DNA from: Thalassia testudinum
Taxonomy: Eukaryota > Streptophyta > Magnoliopsida > Alismatales > Hydrocharitaceae
DNA length: 64,000 nt
Direction: 5' to 3'
NCBI GenBank assembly: GCA_037157565.1
Contig: JAZHRO010000013.1
Location: 73,525,501 to 73,589,500 of the forward strand
The notes under the pieces were generated by a model. It worked only from the letters and a program-made list of their open reading frames with translations, was not told the DNA's origin and did no database searches. A program made the translations under genes and the position numbers. Below, one piece after another: positions 37,101-49,100 of this stretch (position 1 is the first letter of the stretch; the number at the start of each line of letters is the position of its first letter).

Positions 37101-40100
37101 CGCCGCGCAGATGCACGCTACCCGACGTGTGAAGGAGGGCCCCCGTGATTCGCCACCGCCTTTGAGCGGTCTTATGCCGACCCGAGTAAGCCTTACGCAC
37201 ACGAGAAGTGGCGCGAGTCCTTATGCCGCTGCCAACGGTGGTGCACGGAGAAAGGGATTTAAGTTTAGGGTTTTAGAGGCTTTAAGGGTGGGATACCGAG
37301 AGCCACGATCTAGGAGCAGTGCTCTGATACCAAATTGGATGTAATGACTTAATTTCATTAGAAACCCTATGGCTCTCTTATACAGAGAGAGACCCTAGAG
37401 TCAAAAGTACAAAAATATCCCTAAGAGACAAAACACCCATAGTCGTTACAATAAGAGAATAAAAAACCACATATGCTAACAATCTCTTTCCTATTTTATT
37501 TCTTTCTAAATTACAGAGATATACTTTAAGTAGTTAAAGATTTGATGAGACACGATTTGTTTCTTTTATAATTAAGATTGGCCCTCTCTATAAAAAGGGA
37601 CCAAACACCATGTATTCTTCTTTGAGATTTTACAATAAAAGTTCTCTACTTTTGTAAATCTCCACATCGTATTAGAGTACGTTCGTCTAAGGAACCCTAT
37701 GTCCTCCACCGTACCCTAGGGGCACCGCCGATCCTGTCTTTGCCTCAGGAAGCATGTGCAATCCCTTGGCTAGTGTTGGCGACAAAGTGCATCGCCAAGT
37801 ATTGCCAAGGTGTGTTACTTGGCCTATCTCCTCTCCATTGTCGATCATAGTAGGACCAAGTTGGTCCTTGTTCATCGTGTAGGCCCCCTTCCATCGAGTA
37901 GCATCCATGTTGCAAGGTTAGGGTGATGCCACGTAGCAAGTTGTTGAACCGATTTTTCGACTTGGTTCACAATCCGATCACCAGTTTTCGCTTTGTGTGT
38001 GTATAGTGAGTGTGTTGTTGGCACCATGGCGAAAGGAGATTCTTCAAAGGTGACTTCTAAGGCTAAGATCTCAACCTTGATACTTGTTCAAGGAGATCCT
38101 GGTTAGGCCACAGTACTATTTACCCAACTTGTACCTGACCCGAAAGAAAGTTCTGAAGCCTCAAGCCACGTGATCAATGTCGAAGACACCAATGACTGGT
38201 GGGGAAACTAAGCTGTAGGCTCAACCCCATCTACAAATGCTTAGAGCCAGTTCTCTTCTAGTGTAAAGAGTTTTTTCTTTGGTGATGGACGACTTTCAAT
38301 GCTTAGGAACGCACGTCGTACAAGTAAAAATATTTGGATCAGTTCAATGCCGGTGTTAATTGACTGGTCTATAAGTTCAGTTTAAGTATTTCGTATCAGT
38401 GCTTGGGATCGACTCCCCTTTAGATGCCAAAGTATGTGGGTGATCAAGTCTACACGCATGCTCCAACCTCAACTACATCAGATGGAGGGAGCGCCTTCCA
38501 GTGTGCTACTCCTTCAAGTTGGGCGTGCATGCTCCAACTTGACAGAGTGTGTTTAAGAGAAAATTAAAATTAATAATTATCAATTTCATGTTTATCTCTT
38601 TCCTATTTTGTTTCTTTGTAAATTGCAGATATATGTTTTAGATAATTAGAGATTTGATAGGATATGATTTGTTTCCTTTATGAGTAGAAGTAGGATTGAC
38701 CCTCTCCATAAAAAGGGGCCAAACTCCATGTATTCTTCTTTGAGATTTCATAATTGTTAGGTGCAGAGAATTTTTAAAGGGAAAATATTTCTTGTTGTTA
38801 TTCAAAGGAGAGGCCTTAGCCCTGTTTATATAAAGAGAGGTAAAGGTAAACATGGAAACCAACTAAAACCTAAAAATAGTAAATCCTAATAAATATTCCT
38901 AATTGATTTATTTCCTAACACTCTCCCGCAAGTCGAGACGCAACAGACGGCGAAGACTTGGATCTTTAAGGTAGTGAAGATCCACTCTTGTCAATGTGGT
39001 AGTCCACTCTTCATGTCTTCAACCTTGGGTGCCCCTTCTTGTATGCCCTCACAGAGCCAATTAACGCTTGATTTCTCTTGAGGTGCGTGAGAGTGCTGCT
39101 CGAACTTTGACATCTCAAGGCGGCTCCCATCTTCAATTCTTGTGTCTTCCACTCAACATATAAAAACCTAAACAAAAATAAACTTAGAACTTGAGGGGCT
39201 ACAAAGAAAGGCCCCAAAACCCCAAAAACAAGACACTAAAATATAAACTTGAAAAACAACTGGACTTAATAAGAAAATAACGACACCCCTCGTGGTGGTT
39301 CTTAGTAGCGACAGTAACGATGACGAGGAACGAAGAAGACGAAGCAGGAGAAGAGCAGGGAAAGGAGAAGAGGAGAGAGCATCTCCAGTGGCTGGCCGGA
39401 GGCCAGCAGTGTCGCCGGAAGGCCTCCCCCCTCTAAGGTTTCATTCCTCTTCTTTTCTCTTAAGGTTTCGTTCCTCTTTCTTCTTTTCTCTTTTCCTACG
39501 GAATTAAAGCTGTTTTGATGCCATGTAGAGAATTTTTTAGGGGGAAATATTTCTCGTTATTCAAAGGAGAGGCCCTAGCCCTCTTTATATAAAGAGAGGC
39601 AAGGGAAAACATGGAAATCGACCAAAACCTAAAAATAGTAAATCTTAATCAAATATTCCTAATTAATTTATTTCCTAACATTAGGAAATAAATCAACATA
39701 TTGTGTTTAGCTGTCATAAATATTTTTAGTCAGTGTTATATTTAGTAAAGAGTTATCATGTTTCCTTGTTTGCCCTTGCCCTCTCTCTATAAAAGAGGGC
39801 CAAGGAGTCTCTTTCATATAAACAAAGTTTATTTCTCCGCAAATCCCCACATGGTACCAGAGCCACCGATTTTGGTGGTCTAGGGTTTAGAGAAGTAGAT
39901 CCAGTGGGGGGATGCCCTTTGGCAATGTCACCGATCTCCAACAAGTCACCAGAGAGGCTCTCTCCTCTTCCTTTTCTTCTTCTGTTCTTCTGTCGCTACC
40001 TCTCTCACCATCGTCAAAGGGAAAAGGCGCCACTAGCCAACCACTGGCGAGGGACCATCATGGGGGTGGTCGTCGGGGTACCAACCTCCATACCCACCAC

Positions 40101-43100
40101 CTTCAAGGGCCGTTGGAACAACCAAGCACCACTGACAGCCACATCATCGTTCGGGTTCATCCATGAAGATAGTGGACCAAATCTTGTGTTTAGCCCCTCA
40201 AACCTCACTTGATCAAGGATCTAGAGGGACCACACAACTCCTTGAAGGATGGGCTACCAGATCAAGGTAGTTCAAGTGACCATCTGTTGGTATAGTCTCC
40301 ACCAGTGAGCCCAACAAGCCCAACATTGTCAGTGACAAGGAGTTCGAAACATTGTTTCGAGCCCTCTCCTCTTGATTTAACAGAGCCCTGGGGGTCTCAT
40401 TGCAACCCTAAGGAGGTCATCTCATGTTTAGGACAAATCCAAGAGTTAGCTCCTCATTGGAGTGCCGCCAAGGTGTCACCACGCCACCGGAGCACCGCCC
40501 CTCTACTGGGGGGCTTTGATCCCTGTTTAACATGGTTCTTTAGATCATCGTTTTAAATGTCGTCGGCAAGGCCATTTTCGAGCAGGAGCCGTGCCGACAT
40601 GGATAAAGTGTCAATTTACAGGGATATCGTCGGCATGTCAACAAAATAGGTGCCCATGCCGAGGTTGCTACTGGTTTTTTTGACTAATTCTGTAATTTTT
40701 GTCGGTATGCATCGGCATGCCCTCGGCATGCCCACGAAATGCAAACTTAGAATTTCATCAGCACGACATCGAAATCGGCATTTCAAACTTTCCTTTAGAT
40801 CAAAGGGGCTCATATGGGATTTGTTAAAACCCTAAGGTGGTTACCTTCAATTTGGGATCAACCCTAGGGTAGGACATTGCCAAAGCATCGCTAGAGTGCT
40901 GCCCGAAGCCCTCAGGATCGCCAGAAAGGGTTTAGCGAGGTTAGGACCATCATGTGCAAGCAGCCACATCTCATGCAGGAAGCACCTAATTGGCCCCACG
41001 AAGGGGGTCAGTTTTAGGCCTTGAAGGACTTGCATTTGTAGCCTAAGGCAACTTGTAGAAGAAGAAAGACACAGATCGGTGCTAACATGTAGAGTTTCAA
41101 CTAGCTCTTGGGGTATAGGAGCAATGGCAGCGAGGTGATCTAATGCACGTCTAGAGAAACCAAGCACAGTACGCTGGTTCATGGGATGTAGGAGCAATAG
41201 CACTTGTGCAACCTTATGCTCACTTAAGAAGACTAAACCTCGTAATCTTCAGGCGCTTGGACATGGAAGCACCAATACCCATGTTTGTCATGATTTCTCA
41301 TGTACCTAGCACCTTACTTGAGACGTACAAGTAGAAACATGACAAGTTGATGCAGATGTTGAAGCCAATTATTTTTCTACTATCGTTGAATACCATTGAT
41401 CCAAATCTCGTTGTCTCCCGCATCTCGACTTGCGGAGTGTAAGGAAATAAAGCAAAATATTGTGTTTAGTTGTCATTACTATTTTTAGCCACTGGCTAAA
41501 AATAGTAATGACAACTAAACACAATATTTGGCTAAAAATAGTAATGACAACTAAACACAATATTTTGATTTATTTCCTAACAATAATAAACGTTCTCTAG
41601 TTTCTTAAATCTCCATAGATACCAAGAAGTTTATTCTTAAATACAAAATTCAAATTCCAACTACATATTTTTTGGCACTAATGAATTCAAAATGGTAAAA
41701 GTCATTAAGAGATATCTATTCCCTACACTAAGAAGGTGTGGCTCTTGAGATCGAATTGGAGGTGCTTTAGTGGTCGATTGCAAATGAGTATTCACTTTGA
41801 AGTACCTTCTTGATGGGTCAGGATACACACACACACACACACACACACACAAGGCTAAACTAGTGGTGAAGGAATCTACCTAGACTTTGAGTGGACTTCT
41901 TTGACACTTCTTCATCGGTGATAAGGATAAGATCATTCACATATTGGTTCCAGCAATAGTACATTATGACTAGCCTATGCATCAGAGGAACTTCAATGCA
42001 AGTTTGGATAGTGACTTAAATGTAGAGTGTAGCCTAATTTTAAAAAATGCAGAGGTCCACAATCCAGGGAGAGTATCCATAGTGTATCACTTGTATAATG
42101 TTATCATGGTCTAGACTATAGTTCCACAAATCCTCTAAAGTAGTGAAACGAGCTAGTTTCATAATCGACTACAAATTTAACCATACAGAGGTAGCATTTT
42201 TCTTATTCTTCACGTGGATGACATTGTTATCACAGCTAATGATATGCGTGGGGCCAAAAACACCGAAGAGTGCTTACAGAAGCACTTTGTTCCAAAGAAT
42301 CTACAACAACAAAGATATTTCTCTGGAATTGAGATTTCAAGGAGAAAAAAGGTGTAGTTTTGTCCTAGAGCTACTCGAAAAGATAACATGATGGGAGCTA
42401 AATTAGCATCCATCTCGATCGAACCTAAGACTCATATAATGGAATCAAGGATTTGTGGATGCTAGACAATAAATGCATATGCCTTGTGTTGGAAGTTACT
42501 TTAAGTCAGTAGGTAAAAAATTTCTCAACCAATTAGTTCACCAAGCTTTACGTGTCATCTTTGATTGACATCTATGCACCAGATAAACTGTGGAGTGATC
42601 ATTTTTGTTATATTGAGATTTTTTCTTTGAAAAGTAGAAAGGAGGTTAACAAAGGTTGTTAACCCCCTGTTTAATTAAAGAAGGGCTAATCAGTCCAAGT
42701 TTTTTTTTTCGAAAAGTTAATAACTCCAAGTGGTTATTTGGGGAAAATATTCTTTCCTATACAATGAGGATTAGGGTTTAATTTTTTTTTTCCGTTGAAA
42801 GGACTAAGGTTTAGTTGATACAGATTCATTGTTTCAACCTAAAACATTCTTAATTTAACAAGATTGGGCTATAATTAGGGTATTAGAAAGTCTACCTGTT
42901 TTGATCACTAGCTTTCCTAGTTATTTAAAAAAGAAAGGTAAAAAAAATCTCTACAGTTAGTATTGATTGCATGTGCTTGAATATATCTTTTTTAAAAAAA
43001 GAAAAAAGAAAGGAAATTACCAGAGATCGATAATTATCCAGAAATATATATTAATAAAAAAGGAACTGACTTACAGGTTGTTGAGCCATGCTTGAATATA

Positions 43101-46100
43101 TCTTAAGAACAAGGAAGTTGTGGTTTACACAAAAGGACCAAATGAGAACTGCATTTCTGGGAACAGATAGTTGAGCAAGGTTTGAATTTGATGATTTTAA
43201 GTCTAAGCATAGACCCAATCATTCGTCAGGCTGACTGAAAAAAGATAGTAACCTCTGTACCACTTAATTTTTTAAATTTTACCTACCATTGAGTTTGTTA
43301 TTTAGAAAGTAACACATACTACCATTTTTCTTAACAGAAATATAAACTATCATTTATCCACATGGAATGCTGCTGAGTTAATTTGAAGTTCAAGTAAATT
43401 GACTCAAGATTGGGTCACTGACAAATTAAAATATACATATAAAGACATGTTAAAGCCTATATTTCATGCTCTGACAAACCAAATCATTAAAAGTTATGAT
43501 ACAACTGCAAAAACATAAGCATATGCACACTAATCAATAGACCACGCTGAGGACAAAGAGAGAGAGGTCCTCCCCTTCATACTCACAGAAATGGCATTCG
43601 TCAATGGATGGTATTACTTGCAAAATATTGACAAATTGATTGTATAATATTCCATATAATATTAGTGATTACCACCAAGCAAGCACCTCTGAAGAGCAAG
43701 TGAGAGCTCTAAGGATAACTCTCCACCACCTTTTCCCTAACAAAATAACCAAAAAAGAGTTGGAAATTCCTTGGCTGTGATTCATCACCTAACTCAAGCT
43801 TCTACTTTCATGTTGTAAGAAAAAAATGCGAAAGTGCATTAAACAAGTTCAAACAGGTGAAAACAACGGAGTATTTAAGCAATGGGAAATTGACAGGAAA
43901 TCATTATCTTATCACCAATAAAGAGGATTAATGGGGAGGATTATTAGTGTATAACATTTATATACTAACACTCTTGAGAAAGCAGATAGGATGGAGAGGT
44001 CTGGCAATGGGGAAGGTGAGAGGTCTGATGATGGTGTGGATGAGGAAGGTTGGGTGGTGGTTTCTAGTAGAAGGCATTGCACTTGACACCAGTCTGTGTC
44101 CCGTATTGGGAGAGGAGTGGGTAGGAGGGTTCATTGCTTTCGTTGTTGTGAGTTAGGCCATCTTACGGCTGTTTGTAGGGATCTTGGGAAGTGTTTACTT
44201 TGTAACGGTGTGGGTCATCGTCGTTCCACTTGTTCAAGGAAGTTGGAGGCTGATTCTCCTGGTGTTTTGTTTGAGGTCCTACCCTTCGGTCTCCGAGGGT
44301 TGAGGCCAACCTAAAATTCTTGGATGCATGTCTGCTGGGTGCCACTACTCACCTCTATATATTGAGAGGTTGGGCTTTGGAATAAATAATTTGGTTCATT
44401 AGTTTTAACTTAGTATTAGAATAGCAGTCCTAGATCAGTGTCTGTAGCTTCCTTGATTCTCATATCCCTTTCTTCTCCACCAAGAAAAAACCCTAACCTT
44501 AGTAGTTCTCAAGGAGGCTTCCCCCACCACCACCGCCGACCTTTTGGATGGTGGTCGATCAGCCACCTTACAAGGCCATTGTAAGGCTCTTGCAACGCCA
44601 CCAATGCCTCCCAAGGTTGTTGCAACGTCACCGACTCAACAACACCATCACACAACTTCACCAGTCACCTACAACACTGTCAGCACCTTACGAGCCTGTG
44701 TAGCATCAGTGACTCACCATAGCGCCGCTACACAACCTCACAACAACTCTTGTGATCTCTGCAATGACACTGAGGGCCTTTGCAATTCTGTGAACAGCCC
44801 AACAGCGTCATTACAGAGCTTAGCACCATTGTGCGTGGCCTATGTAGACTGCTTGGAGTCAATGTCGCTGCTATAGGGTTCGTGGGGCTCCAAATCTACC
44901 CTACCGTAGTTTGCATGAAGCACACTCTACTGTAGTGCGATCTTGTGCACTCTTTTGTGCTCTTGCGTACTATTGTAGCATTGGCAATGGTTGGTTCATC
45001 TTCTACCGGCAAAAATTGTCTGTGGTTTGAATGAAGCACGATGGCATCAAAAAGTAAATTCAAGGTGACATCGAAGCAAGTTTCGAAGATAGGAGGGTAC
45101 AAAAGTCTCTTTTTTGGTCCCATGGAGAAGATAAGGACAATTATACCCAGTGGTCACAGACCTTTCTAATGACAATTGAAGGTTACAACAAGAAGCATGT
45201 TTTGCTTTAACCAGAACCGCAAGACAAAATTGGGAAGAATGCTTCTTGAAAAGAGGACAATGGCATGGTTTATGTATGGTTCATGAACTTAGTGATCCCT
45301 AGGATTAGCGAAGAGATCATGTATTATCAGACTGCAAAGGAGATGTACGAGAGTTTGCAAGACACATACTCCCACGAGAAGAATTTTATTCGGGTGTTCT
45401 AAATTTACAACGAGCTATCTTAGCTGCATCAGGAGGATCACATGTTGTTCCAATATTACTAGAGCCTGAAGGGTCTTCTGGAGAAGTTCAACACATGTAG
45501 GCCAGTATGCACATGTGCCACTCAGAGAGCTTATTGCAAGGAAGCTACAGTCCTTCAGTTCCTTGCTGGTCTTGGGCAGACTATGTGGCAACCCGTTATT
45601 AGCTTCTTACTCTGTCAAAGCTTCCTACGTTGAAGGAAGCGTACGGTAGTAGGATAAGTAGGAACTTTGTCACTCTTATTGCTACTAAGCCTGCTGGTGA
45701 GACTTCGACCCTCGCTATTATTCAAGGCTGTGGACAAGGTGCTCCGATTACACAGGTAGTGGACCCATTGGGAGAGAGCGACTGACCTACACATGCTGTA
45801 GGAAGTCAGGACATCTAGAGAATAATTGCTAGACCAAACATGGTCGCCCTCCTATGGCCAATCAAGTTGCGACTACCACCGAGCAGACTACTGATACTGT
45901 TGTGCCTAAGGTTGACTATGATGAGTTTCTTCAGCGCCTTAGTTGTCACAGGAGGCACCATCCACTTCGAAGACTGTAGCTTTTGCCTCGTCGTCAGGTA
46001 TAAAGCTTGCTCCCTCTACTTATGTTGATGCTCCGTGTGGCACAGATCTAGATACTGATTGGTTGGTTGATTCTAGTACTTCGAAACATCTGAGTGGAGA

Positions 46101-49100
46101 TTAGAGGTGTTTCCGCTATATTAGACATGTTCCTCTAGGGAAGATGATGCAGGTGTCGGATGGAAGACATTCCAAGATTGCTGGATAGAGGAAGGTGTCT
46201 ATTACCCCCAATATGAGATTGGCAAATGCCCCTATGCCTGATTTTCCTATTAGCCTGTTATCTACCAGCAGAATAACAAAGGAGCTATACTGTCATGCCA
46301 TTTTTGACATCACTACTTGCACTTTTCAAGACACTCTAACGGGTGGACGATTGGTGGAGGCCATAAAGAAGGGGGAGTATATACCTATTCCAATCTCCAG
46401 TTGCTACTACTTGCCATGGAGGTATCACGTTTACCATTAGATATTCTTTCTAGTGGCACCTTCGTCTTGGCCATCCATCCCTGAACAGGCTTTGCCGAAT
46501 CATACCCCACCTCTCCGTTTGCTACCATTACTTGTGGAGGGCAAACACCACCAAAATGTTTTTCCTAGTAGTCAGAGTCCTAGGTCTATTGCTTTGTTGC
46601 AGTCGGTTCATACCAATGTGCTCAAGTGTATTCCTGATCGATTGGATCACCGTTATTATCTGATACTTGTTGGTGACTTTTCTCATTTGTATTGATAATT
46701 TTTATTGAAGAATAAGTCTTATGTTAGTTCTCTTTTGGAACAATTTATTATTGAAATAAAGAACCAATTTGGTATGTGTCCAAAATGTTCATTCTAATAA
46801 TGCTCTTAAATTTTGTACCCAACGTTTGTCTACTTTTTATAAGTCTCATAGCATTATTCATCAAACCACTTGCTCTCATACCTCCCAACAGAATAGGGTG
46901 GCTGAGAGGAAGCATAGGCACATTCTTGATGTAGCACATATTTTACATATTCACCATAGTGTTTCCTCTCTTTATTAGGGAGATGTGCTCACGACGTGTT
47001 ACTTGATTAATAGAATGTCATTTCTTGTTATTCATGAATAGATTCCCTTGCAGGTCCTTTACATAAAGGGTAATTTGTACCACGTTCCGCATAGGGTATT
47101 TGAGTGTGTTGCTTTTTTTTTCATATTCTTAATCTTGATAAGGAAAAGCTTGCTCCTAGGGCTATCAAATGTGTCTTTTTGAGATATTCTCTCACTCAGA
47201 AAGGATATAAATGTCATGATCCTCTTACATGACGATACTATGTGAGTGTTGATGTCACATTCCACGAGTTTATTGCTTACTCCTCTACTGCAAGGAGAAG
47301 TCTTTCCCCAGAGGCTACTGATGTACCTACGCCCATTCCTCCTACACCCTTGAAGCTTATCCCGATCACTGAGTCACCACCCTCTGAGGCACCATCTTTG
47401 ACCCACCACCCTCTAAGCCTAAGCAATTTTGTGAGCCCCCCCCCCCCCCCCCCTGCATCACTTATAGGCTTCCTGTTACTTACAGGTGACCCCCCTCTTT
47501 AGTGCCAACTCCTCAAGTGAGCACAGGTGATTTGCAAACTGATGATATTTTGGTTAGTGATGTTGATATAGGGCCACTTTAGGTTGATGGTGCTCCACAT
47601 AATTCCTCAGGCCATACAGATGATGTACGGATTATTGATATTGTACTAGATGATATTGACCTTTTGATTACCATTCGGAAAGCACCACGTAGTTGTGCTG
47701 GATACCCTATGTCTAGTGTTGTATCTACAGAGTTTCTAGCGAGTACATTTGCCAAGTTCTGCAGTACCTTATCCACTACATAGATTCCTTCTTACCAGCA
47801 AGCCTCGTTTGATCCAAAGTGACGACAGGTCATGGAAGATGATATGCTTACACTATAGACACATACTACATGGGAACTTGTAGATTTACTTAATAGAGCA
47901 TCAATTGTGGGGTGTCGATGGGCCTTTACCATCAAGTATAAACCAGACAGGACAGTTGCTATGCATAAGGCTTGCCTTGTGGCAAAGGGGTTTATGCAAA
48001 CTTATTGAGTAGACTTCTTTGATACATTTTCCCCTGTTGCCAGACTCCTGACCATGAGTATTCTCATTTTTGTTGTTGCTCAGAAGGACTAGCCTATTCA
48101 TCAACTGGATGTGATGAATGCCTTCTTATAGGTTAACTTACAGGAGGAGGTGTACATGCAGCAGCCACCAGGGTATGAGACCTAAGAGAAATGTTCCAGG
48201 GCCTGTAGACTGCGGAAGGCTATATATGACCTAAAGCAAAGTCCCAGGGCTTGGTTTTAGACGCTCTTAGAGGTTGTTAAGGCCATTGGCTTCTAGAGAT
48301 CCTCGTCAGATCATCCTTGTTTGTCAAGAAAATAAGAAATTTAGGACAAATAAAACATTTCGCAATCTCGGTGATGGAGTAATTGCAATATCTCCCTGAC
48401 CATCAATCCTGGAATGCTCACCATCAACAACCTAAACGGTCCTACCAAGAGGAACACACTGAATGTGTTGAAAACAACTTTGATCTCCACTCAGGTGACA
48501 AGGTGCTCCTGAGTCTACTAGCCACATAGTGCCATCAGAAAGTCCACTATTGAAACTCAAGGTAGAAACAGTACCTAACGAGGAGAAAGTGGCAGTATCT
48601 GTGGAAGTAGTAGGCTCCTATGTCAGTTGAGCGAGACGCTACACTACTGCATCATAGTCTGCACGTGAACAGTATCACTCAACTCCTCAGAAGAAATGAC
48701 TTGGTCAGCCACGAGAGGTCTGCCATGCTTAAACCAGCGTATAGCCTTGACATGTCCAACTTTGCCATAGTGAGAGCATATGATCTGCTAGATAGACCCC
48801 GACCACGCCCTTTCCCCCTAGTAGATGGATCATGGAATGCCATGTCCACCAGTAGCCAATAGTGCAAATATTTGTCCAGCATCAGGAGTGGATACCTTCA
48901 CAGCAACTCTACTCATCCAGCCATGTGCTTCCTCAAGAGATGGAAGCTCAACAAATGTCAAGATTTGTGACTTAACCGCCTCATACTTAGGCCCAAGTCC
49001 ATCTAAGAACTGCAAGATTACAAACTCTCTTCAATATGTCCTTTGTGTTGCATAGGTACAAATGGATCTACAACAAGTATACTTCTCCAGGAGCCCCTTC

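Larger units (their letters stand above)
27295..37481 (-). mobile_element. Ty1/copia LTR retrotransposon B (inside D, hosts C)
   Basis: LTRs lie at 37333-37481 (5') and 27295-27441 (3') with a perfect primer site at 37321-37332. Exact ATCTC duplications occur at 27290-27294 and 37482-37486. Removing C leaves about 5.17 kb in gag-PR-IN-RT-RNaseH order. The LTRs and proteins match element U closely, so B and U are one family in opposite orientations. Confidence 0.95.
38762..39680 (-). mobile_element. Small non-autonomous LTR element F (TRIM-like), inside E
   Basis: This 919-bp element has LTRs at 39523-39680 (5') and 38762-38920 (3'). Its primer-site-like TGGCATCAAAAC is at 39511-39522, with a purine tract CTTGCGGGAGAG. 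Exact TTAGG duplications occur at 38757-38761 and 39681-39685. It inserted two bases into the 5' LTR of E. The interior of about 0.6 kb has no retroviral-type domain. Its LTR start TGTTAGGAAATAAAT resembles that of E. Confidence 0.87.
38755..41582 (+). mobile_element. Non-autonomous LTR element E with fold-back 3' terminus
   Basis: E starts TGTTAGG at 38755 and ends CCTAACA at 41582. Exact ATAAT duplications occur at 38750-38754 and 41583-41587, which also restore the D LTR. Its 5' LTR (173 bp) is split by F. A primer site TGGTACCAGAGC follows at 39852-39863. The interior has no gag or pol. The 3' LTR holds only the first 54 bp of the LTR, then inverted copies of it. Confidence 0.85.
27241..41617 (+). 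mobile_element. Non-autonomous LTR element D, host of a nested cluster
   Basis: D's 5' LTR begins TGTTAAAAGAAAATT at 27241 and its 3' LTR ends at 41617. Exact duplications GATAC flank it (27236-27240, 41618-41622). B is inserted in its 5' LTR and E in its 3' LTR. Removing them leaves about 1.35 kb: LTRs of about 235 bp and a non-coding interior of about 0.88 kb. The interior keeps a gag-like start (ATGGCGAAAGGAG near 38025) but no pol, and resembles a shortened G. Confidence 0.88.
44341..48335 (+). mobile_element. Copia N, truncated at both ends
   Basis: A partial 5' LTR end (about 44341-44408, with ACCTCTATATATTGAGAGG) is followed by a decayed primer site TTAGTATTAGAAT, a leader, gag, PR, IN and half of RT. 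The sequence stops abruptly near 48335, where minus-strand copia O begins. There is no 3' LTR and no target duplication. Confidence 0.78.
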
